The notes under the pieces were generated by a model. That model was not told the origin of the DNA. It searched no databases and worked only from the letters and a program-made list of their open reading frames with translations. A stretch of 64,000 nucleotides of DNA from Sphingobacterium sp. Its GTDB lineage: Bacteria > Bacteroidota > Bacteroidia > Sphingobacteriales > Sphingobacteriaceae. Position 1 is the first letter of the stretch. Each line of letters starts with the position of its first letter. The stretch covers positions 1-64,000 of the forward strand of contig JAITLV010000277.1 of assembly GCA_031277685.1 (NCBI GenBank). Direction: 5' to 3'. This document shows positions 17,426 to 25,351 of the stretch, piece after piece. The position numbers and the translations under genes are program-made.

Positions 17426-18052
17426 TCATGTTCCTTGTTCCTTAAATTTTGATCCGATGAAAATACGTTTCGCCCCTCCTCTTTTGACATCCATCTGATT
17501 TTTCCACTGCCGATTTTTCATCGCATCTTTTTCTACCTGTTCAAGCTCCTTCAACCGTTCTTCCAAACGTAAAATAGCAATTTCTTTATTTTGCAATTGA
17601 GAACGGGTATCCATTACTTGCACGGTCAGACCGGTAGGCAGGTGAATTGCACGCACGGCAGAACTGACCTTGTTGACATGCTGTCCTCCAGCGCCGCTAC
17701 TGCGCATCGCCTGAAATTTCACGTCTTCTAGCTTCAATTGAGCGCTATCTGCAGTAGGATGCCAGCCTTTCACTTCAACAAACCAGTTTTTACGTTTATG
17801 ATTTGGCCGGAATGGGCTTTGACAAATCCAACAGATTGCCCCTATCCAATGATCGGAAAATCTAACAGCTCCTCTACCGGTCAGTTTCAACAGCGCGGAC
17901 GAAGGTAGCCCCTCCACCTTCTCTACCTTTACTATTTCCAATTTCAAAGCCTGCGCGCTCGCCGCTGCTTCCAGCTTCTCCAATAGTAACTGGACCGCTA
18001 AATTGCATTCCTGAGGTCCACGTCCTGAAGTGATTAAAATATACTTTTCCAT
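17426..18052 (-). CDS. prfH: Peptide chain release factor H (PrfH)
   Basis: This 208-residue class I release-factor-like protein has the GGQ motif at about residues 122-124 in SSGAGGQHVNKVSSAVRA, the loop that triggers peptidyl-tRNA hydrolysis. It lacks the long N-terminal domains of RF1/RF2 and has no PxT/SPF stop-codon motif that I can see. Its start is only 6 nt after the rtcB stop, so the two form a two-gene operon. This pairing is widespread. PrfH has been reported to release peptides from ribosomes damaged in the 16S decoding centre, after which the partner RtcB reseals the RNA. The local order fits that model. Confidence 0.93.
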   Translation of the reverse strand: MEKYILITSGRGPQECNLAVQLLLEKLEAAASAQALKLEIVKVEKVEGLPSSALLKLTGRGAVRFSDHWIGAICWICQSPFRPNHKRKNWFVEVKGWHPTADSAQLKLEDVKFQAMRSSGAGGQHVNKVSSAVRAIHLPTGLTVQVMDTRSQLQNKEIAILRLEERLKELEQVEKDAMKNRQWKNQMDVKRGGAKRIFIGSKFKEQGT

Positions 18053-18058
18053 TCTTTC

Positions 18059-19450
18059 CTATTTATCCATACGAACAATCTTCGGACTGAATGTCCCAAG
18101 CACATTGACCAATTCATTTTGCAGACTCATCACGCGATGGATATCTTTATAGGCATGTGGAGACTCATCCAACGCCCCGCCAATGAGCTCTACCCCATGC
18201 TTTTCCAACTCTTTAAGCATGGCACTTTTGGTGACACTACTTTTAGCAGCAGCCCGAGACATGCTACGTCCTGCACCATGGGATGCGGACTGTAGGCTTA
18301 ACGGATTCCCACGCCCTTCAACAATAAATCCTGCTGCGGTCATAGAACCTGGAATAATGCCCAATACACCCTCTCCTGCCGGAGTAGCCCCTTTACGATG
18401 AACAATACACTCCTTTCCGTCTACCATTTCCTTCCATGCGAAATTATGATGATTCTCGATGGTTAACACCGGCCGTTCGCCTAATGCCTTCGTTAAACGT
18501 CTATGAATATCTTCATGGCAGGCCTGTGCGTAGTCACCGGCTAAGTTCATTGCTAACCAATACTCCTGCCCCGCCTGCGTATGCAGATCCAGCCAGGCCA
18601 AATGCTGTACATGACCTGGCAATGGGCATTGCTTTGTGGCTATATTTGTATACTGCTTCGCTATATTTGCTCCCAATCCACGTGATCCACTGTGTGACAA
18701 AATTGCTACATAGGCTCCTGGAGAAATCCCCCATTCTGAACGTACGGTATGCAATTCAACCACTCCGAATTCGACAAAGTGGTTACCTCCACCTGAGGTT
18801 CCCAGTTGTTTGTAAGCCTTGTCCAGCAATGACTTCAGGAATGGAATATCCTTAAATTCTGACCTACTAAAAATAGCATGGTCCTGTTTAATAGCATGCG
18901 TGTCATACATCCCAAATTTTGTATTATCCTTCAGCATATTTCGCAGTTGGAATTCTCTTCCCTTGAAATAACTAGCGGGCAGATCAAAGATTGACAAGCT
19001 CATTCGACAACCAATATCCACACCGACACCATAAGGTATTACTGCACCTTGGGTCGCCAGTACCCCACCAATAGGCAGTCCATAGCCCATATGTGCATCC
19101 GGCATCAACGCCCCTTGACATGCAATAGGCAATTTCATGGCTTCATACAATTGCCTTTTGGCTTTTTCATCAATTTCGTTTTCACCAAAAATGGTAAAGG
19201 GCGCCAACTCCCTGTTCAGCTGTTGCTTACCTACCGCAACAGGCTCGATCAATCCAAGTGCAACCTTTGCCCAAGTAAGATCTTCCTTAAATTTTTCCGG
19301 TGATTCAAGCACCTGTTTTACCTCCAAAAGGATATTTTCTTTCTTTTCTCCCTTTCGGTAACGTGTTATTAGCCCCAAGGCTATATTTATTATATTATTC
19401 TGTGGAAAACCGATTTTAATAAGGTCTTTCCCGGATAATTTACTTCCCAT
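18059..19450 (-). CDS. rtcB: RNA ligase RtcB, PrfH-associated type
   Basis: The 463-residue protein is a GTP- and Mn-dependent RNA ligase joining 2',3'-cyclic phosphate (or 3'-phosphate) to 5'-OH ends. Conserved segments are VDIGCRMS with the metal-binding Cys, GTSGGGNHFVEFG, LSHSGSRGLG and SASHGAGRSMSR, which carries the guanylylated His. The start at 19450 drops eight unmatched residues of the longest frame. It is the first gene of the rtcB-prfH operon. No archease or rtcR gene is adjacent, as is usual for the PrfH-linked form. The N-terminal ~70 residues are an extension over short RtcB proteins. Confidence 0.94.
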   Translation of the reverse strand: MGSKLSGKDLIKIGFPQNNIINIALGLITRYRKGEKKENILLEVKQVLESPEKFKEDLTWAKVALGLIEPVAVGKQQLNRELAPFTIFGENEIDEKAKRQLYEAMKLPIACQGALMPDAHMGYGLPIGGVLATQGAVIPYGVGVDIGCRMSLSIFDLPASYFKGREFQLRNMLKDNTKFGMYDTHAIKQDHAIFSRSEFKDIPFLKSLLDKAYKQLGTSGGGNHFVEFGVVELHTVRSEWGISPGAYVAILSHSGSRGLGANIAKQYTNIATKQCPLPGHVQHLAWLDLHTQAGQEYWLAMNLAGDYAQACHEDIHRRLTKALGERPVLTIENHHNFAWKEMVDGKECIVHRKGATPAGEGVLGIIPGSMTAAGFIVEGRGNPLSLQSASHGAGRSMSRAAAKSSVTKSAMLKELEKHGVELIGGALDESPHAYKDIHRVMSLQNELVNVLGTFSPKIVRMDK

Positions 19451-19696
19451 ATTTATAAAAAAATCATGTAACATCCCGTCTTCTCCAGCTTAGTTAGGGA
19501 TAAACAGTTTCAACCTATTCGGGTATTTCTTTTTTTAGATCAATATTTTACTGACAGCAGAGGATCATGTTTAAACACATGAACAGCAGGCTACACAAAA
19601 TAGCTTGCTTAATAGCTAAAGCAGTTAAAGCCGTCAGATTGACAGATTAAGAACGCAACTAGCTTGAATCCCGCAAAACAGAAAATACAAGGAAAT

Positions 19697-19868
19697 AAAA
19701 AAGCCCGAATGATCTTCGGGCTTTTCTCATATCGTAATAAATACGTTATATCTGAAGAAAAGCACGAAGATTGCTTTCAGCAAATCCATTTGCTGTCAAA
19801 GCATTTTTTGTTTTTATCGTAACGACCAACATAGTTCTTCGTGTTTTAAAGTGTTTAAAAATTATTAT
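19697..19868 (-). ncRNA. Candidate ~170-nt structured non-coding RNA
   Basis: On the minus strand a complete promoter (19874-19906) is followed by a region with no ORF but clear base-pairing potential, ending at an intrinsic terminator (19699-19725). Pairing includes an 8-bp helix cacgaaga/tcttcgtg, extended by four A-U pairs after one mismatch, which closes an inner hairpin tgcttt-(ga)-cagcaa / ttgctg-aaagca. The size recalls 6S RNA, but I cannot match a 6S central bubble and do not claim that. An alternative is a long 3' UTR of the protease gene, but the separate promoter argues against it. Confidence 0.5.
19699..19725 (-). terminator. Intrinsic terminator of the candidate RNA
   Basis: Perfect 11-bp arms (19699-19709 and 19715-19725) with a GCCCG core enclose a 5-nt loop. 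On the minus strand it runs into cttttttattt. It is the only terminator-like site downstream of the protease gene and the candidate RNA. Confidence 0.85.
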
Positions 19869-19873
19869 CGGGG

Positions 19874-19906
19874 CAAATGTAAGCAGGATCAGTGCAATTC
19901 TCCAAA
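19874..19906 (-). promoter_or_regulatory. Promoter with consensus -33 and -7 boxes
   Basis: On the minus strand, TTTG (19903-19906), a 21-nt spacer and TACATTTG (19874-19881) match the Bacteroidota housekeeping promoter TTTG-N19-21-TAnnTTTG. It lies immediately downstream of the protease stop at 19919, so it does not serve that gene but the candidate RNA. Confidence 0.65.
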
Positions 19907-19918
19907 TTTTACAAAAAA

Positions 19919-21232
19919 TTATTTTGAATTAAAAGGTAAAGGATCTTTTAAATAGAAGGTATATTCAAGCTCTTGCCCATTTCTTTCTATCTTAAACCGA
20001 ATCTCTTTACCCTCTTCTGATTTGAACAGTGTATGAATGGCTTCCAACGAATAAGAAGAAGCTGAACGACCATTGATTTTCAACACCTTATCCTCTATTT
20101 TTAATCCAGCAATTGCTGCCGGAGAATCGGCCCGAACGGTCGCGATCTTATACATATTTTTGAGCACAAAACGATATTGGATACGATTATCCATACGAAT
20201 TTCCGTTCCACCATCTTTTTTCAGATACACTGGCACCTCCTCCTTTTCATATTTTATACCATCATGTATAATTTCGAGCCCACTCATGTTCAAATAATAG
20301 AATTTATCGAAGTTTCTATTTTTACGAAGGTAAACGGCATTATTAGGATAATCGAATATCAACTTAAACCGACGCAGCAGTTCGTTTCCAACTGAACCTA
20401 TCCGTTCGTTTACAAAAGTTGCATGTTGCGTGGAACTCAATTCAGGGTAAGCGACCAAGGGAAAGTTCATTGTAAATGGCCCCAATTCCAGTGATTTGAT
20501 CCGATTCCTTTTGCCATAGATTTCGCCATTGAATCCCTGTCCGATATAATCATCAATAAAAGGTGGTTTGATTGCAAAATTATTTAATTTGGAAGGGATA
20601 AGCATAAGGGCATCACTATTCCCCATATCAATCAGTACACGGCCTTCGACCGTAGTAGAATCCTGATTAAATGCGACTGCGATATAGGGCCTGCTGTTTA
20701 GAATATCCAGTGAGATGCGTTCCATTTTATCCAATCCTTTTGGATACTCTCCTTTTTGATACAACGTTATCCGGTGTTTCAAAAAATCCATTTCTACGAC
20801 ATGATCACTAAAAAAACGACTTCCCATGATACCATTTATTTCGACACCTATTCGGGTAGAAATATCAATATGTGCATTTTTAAGAATGTAAATAGGCTGA
20901 TCTAGATCTTCAAAGGCATTACCGATAATAACCCTGTTATTTACGGAAAGATAACCATCTAGTCCTTCGTCTTTCCCTAGTCCCTGGAACTTATTGACAA
21001 AAACTGCACTGTCTATAGATTTCAGTGTCTCCCCAAATATCATGGTTTCTTTGACACCTGTGTCCAATAGAAAGTTCATCGCATATCCATTTACCTGAAC
21101 GGGAATAATAACCAGGTTATGGACAAACAGAAAGGGGAATTTAGCCTTCTTTTTTTCTTTCAGAACAAAACGGTCTTGCCCCCATGCAAAAAGAGAACAA
21201 CATATTGCAAAAGATAAAAATAGTACTTTCAT
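19919..21232 (-). CDS. Exported retropepsin-like aspartic protease with PDZ domain
   Basis: The 437-residue protein has a signal peptide (MKVLFLSFAICCSLFAWGQ). Two aspartic-protease lobes follow: the first with LLDTGVKETMIF (Asp-Thr-Gly), the second with VLIDMGNSDALML, where Thr is replaced by Met. A C-terminal PDZ domain is visible in DSPAAIAGLKIEDKVLKINGRS and the strand that follows. Proteins of this build are common and mostly uncharacterised in Bacteroidota; a periplasmic or surface protease is likely. It is followed on the same strand by the candidate RNA promoter and preceded by tRNA-Leu. Confidence 0.85.
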   Translation of the reverse strand: MKVLFLSFAICCSLFAWGQDRFVLKEKKKAKFPFLFVHNLVIIPVQVNGYAMNFLLDTGVKETMIFGETLKSIDSAVFVNKFQGLGKDEGLDGYLSVNNRVIIGNAFEDLDQPIYILKNAHIDISTRIGVEINGIMGSRFFSDHVVEMDFLKHRITLYQKGEYPKGLDKMERISLDILNSRPYIAVAFNQDSTTVEGRVLIDMGNSDALMLIPSKLNNFAIKPPFIDDYIGQGFNGEIYGKRNRIKSLELGPFTMNFPLVAYPELSSTQHATFVNERIGSVGNELLRRFKLIFDYPNNAVYLRKNRNFDKFYYLNMSGLEIIHDGIKYEKEEVPVYLKKDGGTEIRMDNRIQYRFVLKNMYKIATVRADSPAAIAGLKIEDKVLKINGRSASSYSLEAIHTLFKSEEGKEIRFKIERNGQELEYTFYLKDPLPFNSK

Positions 21233-21294
21233 CCAAGTTTATATTTGGTATTTCCAATTTAAACAAGAATTTTCATAATAAAAAAGGTTTATAC

Positions 21295-21327
21295 AAAAAA
21301 AGCTCGAAACAAATGTTTCGAGCTTTT
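21295..21327 (-). terminator. Terminator of tRNA-Leu
   Basis: Perfect 10-bp arms (21301-21310 and 21315-21324) plus three A-T pairs enclose a 4-nt loop. On the minus strand, directly after the tRNA, it is followed by seven T residues. Confidence 0.9.
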
Positions 21328-21328
21328 G

Positions 21329-21408
21329 TACCCGGAGCCGGAGTCGAACCGGCACGGTTTCCCACTGGTGTTTGAGACCAGCGCGTCTACCAATTCCGCC
21401 ATCCGGGC
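21329..21408 (-). tRNA. tRNA-Leu (anticodon CAA)
   Basis: A class II tRNA of 80 nt folds on the minus strand. The acceptor stem pairs GCCCGGA with UCCGGGU (G-U at the first pair, as in E. coli tRNA-Leu). The anticodon stem CUGGU/ACCAG presents the loop CUCAAAC, giving anticodon CAA at 21372-21374, which reads UUG. A longer variable arm and a T arm GCCGG-UUCGACU-CCGGC follow. CCA is not encoded and must be added. Confidence 0.96.
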
Positions 21409-21522
21409 ATATCCGTTTGGGATTATGCAAAAGTAGGTTTTTTATTGAAAAAGAGAAAACTTTTTCAATAAATTTCCGATCCAAATCAATAGTACACTGA
21501 AATACAGCTAAATAATTTTTCA

Positions 21523-22257
21523 CTAGTTACTCAAAAAACTTGCTTTAACGGTGATATTAGCCGTTTTCTTGCGCGAGGTCGTATTAAAAGCTCCTCCAGA
21601 AGAGTATTCTTCATTATCATTTTGGCCAGTTATCTGAAAAATCCCCAGATCAGCCTTCACCAAACTACCTAACCCCGCATTCGATTCTTTGGCAATATTG
21701 TCTGCACGCTGATGGGCATTCTTTGAGGCCTGGGAAATAAGTTCCAATTTTAAATCTTCCAATTTCGAATAATAATAATTCGGCGTACTTGAACTCAGCT
21801 CTATTCCTTTCGAGATCAATGTAGAGATCTCCCGGGAAGCGTTATCTACTTTATTCAAGTCTTTCGATTCTACGCTGACCGTTTGAGATAATGTGTAGCC
21901 AGAAAAAGTATTATAACCATTCCCTTTTCCATCGGTATGATATTCAAAATCTTTGGCAATATTAACGGCTTCAAAGCGGATTTCATCGGCTTTAATACCC
22001 TGTTGCACCAGAAAGTCCCGTACCAGATCACGATCTGTCGCCAATTGAGCTGAAGCAGCGCTTAATTCAAAGTTTTTTCTACTGAAAGTCGCATTCCATT
22101 TCACCAGATCAGATTCAAAATCCTTCTTCGCATTGCCATTAACCGTAATCGTTTGAGTAGATTTAAATTTATACCGATATGCATTGCCGAATATCCATGC
22201 TGCAAGCAACACAACAACGCCTACTATAATAGAAACAAGAATAGATGATGATTTCAT
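21523..22257 (-). CDS. SIMPL-domain (DUF541) protein
   Basis: The 244-residue protein has one N-terminal membrane helix (MKSSSILVSIIVGVVVLLAAWIF) that works as an anchor or signal. The SIMPL/DUF541 domain fills the rest, with the TITVNGNAKKDFESDLVKWNATF opening and a C-terminal helix with KNAHQRADNIAKESNAGLGSL. Family members are periplasmic or membrane-tethered and form oligomers; the cellular role is poorly known, with links to envelope and oxidative stress. The start at 22257 is preferred to 22296 because it places the hydrophobic helix at the N-terminus. It is divergent from the S9 peptidase. Confidence 0.88.
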   Translation of the reverse strand: MKSSSILVSIIVGVVVLLAAWIFGNAYRYKFKSTQTITVNGNAKKDFESDLVKWNATFSRKNFELSAASAQLATDRDLVRDFLVQQGIKADEIRFEAVNIAKDFEYHTDGKGNGYNTFSGYTLSQTVSVESKDLNKVDNASREISTLISKGIELSSSTPNYYYSKLEDLKLELISQASKNAHQRADNIAKESNAGLGSLVKADLGIFQITGQNDNEEYSSGGAFNTTSRKKTANITVKASFLSN

Positions 22258-22351
22258 AACCAGTTTTTTATGTTTACGTAACAATGAATATACCAAAAAA
22301 TCACCGATTTTTTAATTTTTATAGATAAATTGCCACAAAAAGAATTTAAAC

Positions 22352-25180
22352 ATGAATAAGAAAAATATCTGTATTCCATTCTGTTTTCTTGCGACCTTAG
22401 CGGTGCATGCGCAAAAAAAACCATTGGACCATACGGTATATGATAGCTGGCAAAGCATATCATCTCCCTATATCAGTAAATCCGGCAAATTTGCCCTCTT
22501 TCAAATTAGCCCACAAGAAGGTGATAACCAATTATTCTTAAAAACAAAAGAAAACAAAGCGGTCATTCAAATCCCACGAGGATATAATGGAAAACTTACA
22601 GACACGGAAAATCATTTAATCAGCTTAATCAAAGCTCCATTTTCGGCAACAAGGGAAGCAAAAATCAAAAAGAAAAAAGCAGAGGATTTCCCAAAGGATT
22701 CCTTAGCCATCTATAATGTGACAACCGCTTCACTTATCAAATTTGCACAGGTCAAATCCTACAAAATTGCCGACCAAAATAATAATTTTGTTTCTTTCCT
22801 TTTTGATAAGCAAGCGAGTGAAAAAACTGAACCTGCTAAAAGTCCAGCAGATTCTACACAAACAAAGAAAAATAACAACGACAAAAAGAAAAAACCGGTC
22901 GCAACATTAGCCCTGTATGATCTCAATTCAGGCGATTCCGTCCAATTCTCTTCGGTAGATCAATATGAATGGAATAAAAATGGAACTAAACTTGTCTTTT
23001 CAAAGAAAACTGATGCCAAAGACAGCCTTTCCAAGGAGTCTGGTGTCTATTTATATGATATCGTCAGCAAGAACCTAAAGAAAATATCAACGGGCAAAGG
23101 TGAGTACAAGAATTTCAACTTTGATGAAACTGGCAATCAGCTTGCTTTTCTCGGCGACCTCTCCAAAGAAAAAGCACTTCTTAAAAACTATAATCTCTAT
23201 TACTATGCCAATGGTTTAGATACAGCACAATATTTGGCCACAAAAAACAGTACCGGTATTCCGAAAAATTGGACCGTCAGTGGGGATGGGAATATTCGAT
23301 TCAGCAAAAATGGCGAGAAACTGTTCTTTGGGATCGCCCCTATACCTCGGGTCAAAGATACCACACTTGTAGATTTTGAACACGCTAAAGTCGACGTGTG
23401 GGGCTGGCAGGATGATTATTTGCAACCGATGCAATTGGTGAACCTCAAAAAAGATCTTTCTAAAAATTTCTTAGCGGTTACGTATCCAAAAAACAATCGT
23501 ACGGTTATTCCATTAACAGATGAAACCTTCAACTCGACGGCGCTTACGCAAGATGGAAATGCAGAATATATTTTAGCCCGTACAGATTTTGGCAAACGGA
23601 TCGAAAGTCAGTGGAAAGGTGGTACAAAGGAGGATATCTATCTGGTTTCAACGCGAACTGGGCAACGGGAATTAATTCTTTCTAACTTCTCTGGAAATGC
23701 AACATTGAGCCCTGACGCCAAATATGTTGTTTATTTCGACGAAGAGAAGGGAACTTGGAACTCCTATCATATCAGCTCGAAGAGAAAGGTCGTCCTGAAT
23801 GAGGGTATCCCTGCATCTTTTGCCGATGAAGAAAATGACATGCCTACACCAGCACAAGGGTATGGTATGGCTGCTTGGAGCCCCGACTATAAAGGTATAT
23901 ATATCAACTCACGCTATGATATCTGGTATTTTAACCTGGACGGATCCAATAAATCTATCCTCACCAACGGTTATGGTGCTGCATCGCAAACAACCCTACG
24001 CTACCTATCTTTGCGACGTGAAGAGGACCGTGATCAGCCACTGACACTGGACTATAAAAAGGGAGGTTTCTTAACTTCATTTGACAACAAAACGAAAGAA
24101 TCAGGCTTTTATCAGTTCAAAGGACAGCACAATGACCCTAAAAGTCTCTTTGTTGAACCAAAAACATTTAAAAATATAGCCGCTTCTGCGGATCAACAAA
24201 CAATTCTTTATAGCAAAGAAGATTATATCAATTCTCCTAACGTATATATTAATAATATTAAATTCAAAGACGAATTACAACTATCTGACATCAATAAACA
24301 GCAGTCAAACTACAATTGGGGCACTGCCGAACTTGTTCATTGGACCACTCCTGCTGGTCATCAGGCCGAAGGTATTCTTTACAAGCCGGAAAATTTTGAT
24401 CCAGCAAAAAAATATCCGATCATCGCCTATTTCTATGAGAAGCTATCGGATGGTCTTTATACCTATCAACCGCCTGCCCCTACCCCTTCTCGTCTAAATA
24501 TCCCTTACTTTGTGAGTAATGAATATTTGGTATTTGCCCCAAACATCAGTTATGAAACCGGACATCCAGGAAAGTCTGCAGAGGAATACATCAATTCAGG
24601 CATGCGTTATCTCGCCCAAAACGCTTGGGTAGACAGTACCAAAATGGGTATCCAAGGACAAAGCTGGGGTGGTTATCAAGTCGCCCATCTGATCACGCGT
24701 ACAAATATGTATGCCGCGGCATGGACTGGAGCGCCAGTGGTAAACATGACTTCGGCTTACGGAGGAATACGCTGGCAGTCGGGCATGTCGCGTCAATTCC
24801 AATACGAGCATACACAAAGCCGTATCGGAAAAACGCTATGGGAAGCACCAGAACTTTATCTGGAAAACTCGCCTTTGTTCCATTTGGATAAAGTGAATAC
24901 ACCCGTTGTTATTATGGCCAATGACAATGATGGTGCTGTGCCATGGTACCAAGGCATCGAGATGTTTACGGCTTTACGCCGATTAAACAAACCGGTATGG
25001 ATGCTCAACTACAATGGAGATGAACATAATTTAATGCAACGGCAAAATAGAAAAGACATACAAATTCGCGAACAGCAGTTTTTCGATCACTACCTAAAAG
25101 GAGCTCCTGCGCCAAATTGGTTAAAGAAAGGCGTACCGGCCACCTTAAAAGGAATAGACTGGGGACTTGATTACAACTAA
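22352..25180 (+). CDS. Exported S9-family prolyl oligopeptidase-type peptidase
   Basis: The 942-residue protein has a signal peptide (MNKKNICIPFCFLATLAVHA), a long beta-propeller region (about 40-660) with repeated WD-like strands and a C-terminal alpha/beta hydrolase domain. The nucleophile Ser771 lies in GQSWGGYQ, the acid in ANDNDGAVPW and the His in NGDEHNLMQ, so the triad is complete. S9 enzymes of this build cut short peptides, often after Pro or Ala, in the periplasm. An insertion rich in Lys, Asp and Ser (about 160-190) interrupts the propeller region. It is a single-gene unit ended by a strong terminator. Confidence 0.93.
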   Translation: MNKKNICIPFCFLATLAVHAQKKPLDHTVYDSWQSISSPYISKSGKFALFQISPQEGDNQLFLKTKENKAVIQIPRGYNGKLTDTENHLISLIKAPFSATREAKIKKKKAEDFPKDSLAIYNVTTASLIKFAQVKSYKIADQNNNFVSFLFDKQASEKTEPAKSPADSTQTKKNNNDKKKKPVATLALYDLNSGDSVQFSSVDQYEWNKNGTKLVFSKKTDAKDSLSKESGVYLYDIVSKNLKKISTGKGEYKNFNFDETGNQLAFLGDLSKEKALLKNYNLYYYANGLDTAQYLATKNSTGIPKNWTVSGDGNIRFSKNGEKLFFGIAPIPRVKDTTLVDFEHAKVDVWGWQDDYLQPMQLVNLKKDLSKNFLAVTYPKNNRTVIPLTDETFNSTALTQDGNAEYILARTDFGKRIESQWKGGTKEDIYLVSTRTGQRELILSNFSGNATLSPDAKYVVYFDEEKGTWNSYHISSKRKVVLNEGIPASFADEENDMPTPAQGYGMAAWSPDYKGIYINSRYDIWYFNLDGSNKSILTNGYGAASQTTLRYLSLRREEDRDQPLTLDYKKGGFLTSFDNKTKESGFYQFKGQHNDPKSLFVEPKTFKNIAASADQQTILYSKEDYINSPNVYINNIKFKDELQLSDINKQQSNYNWGTAELVHWTTPAGHQAEGILYKPENFDPAKKYPIIAYFYEKLSDGLYTYQPPAPTPSRLNIPYFVSNEYLVFAPNISYETGHPGKSAEEYINSGMRYLAQNAWVDSTKMGIQGQSWGGYQVAHLITRTNMYAAAWTGAPVVNMTSAYGGIRWQSGMSRQFQYEHTQSRIGKTLWEAPELYLENSPLFHLDKVNTPVVIMANDNDGAVPWYQGIEMFTALRRLNKPVWMLNYNGDEHNLMQRQNRKDIQIREQQFFDHYLKGAPAPNWLKKGVPATLKGIDWGLDYN

Positions 25181-25188
25181 AAACAAGA

Positions 25189-25227
25189 AAAACAGGGCGA
25201 TTTTAACAAATCGCCCTGTTTTTTTCA
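25189..25227 (+). terminator. Terminator after S9 peptidase gene
   Basis: A perfect 15-bp stem (arms 25189-25203 and 25208-25222, 4-nt loop) with a GGGCGA core is followed by a run of T. It starts 9 nt after the stop codon. Confidence 0.9.
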
Positions 25228-25276
25228 ACCTAAATCAGGTTTCAAACAGGTATTTTTTAAAAAAAATCAAAAAAAA

Positions 25277-25308
25277 TTTCAATTTTCCGCAAAAACACAA
25301 TATTTTTG
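25277..25308 (+). promoter_or_regulatory. Likely promoter of glutamine synthetase gene
   Basis: TATTTTTG (25301-25308) is a perfect TAnnTTTG box. A near-consensus -33 TTTC lies at 25277-25280 with a 20-nt spacer. This predicts a leader of about 38 nt before the ATG at 25352. The leader is very A-rich and lacks a Shine-Dalgarno sequence, common for highly expressed Bacteroidota genes. Confidence 0.6.
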
Positions 25309-25351
25309 AAAAACAAAATCAACAAAACTGTAATTTAATTATAAAATACAA

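Larger units (their letters stand above)
19451..19918. other. Intergenic region with a candidate structured RNA
   Basis: This 468-nt gap lies between rtcB and the aspartic protease. The right half carries a promoter and a structured, terminated RNA on the minus strand, listed separately. The left part (19475-19690) shows no coding frame and no clear hairpin; it must contain the rtcB promoter. Confidence 0.5.

Noticed and set aside
19697..19868. Calling the candidate RNA 6S RNA
   Set aside because: Length fits, but I could not draw the symmetrical central bubble or find promoter-like conserved strands.
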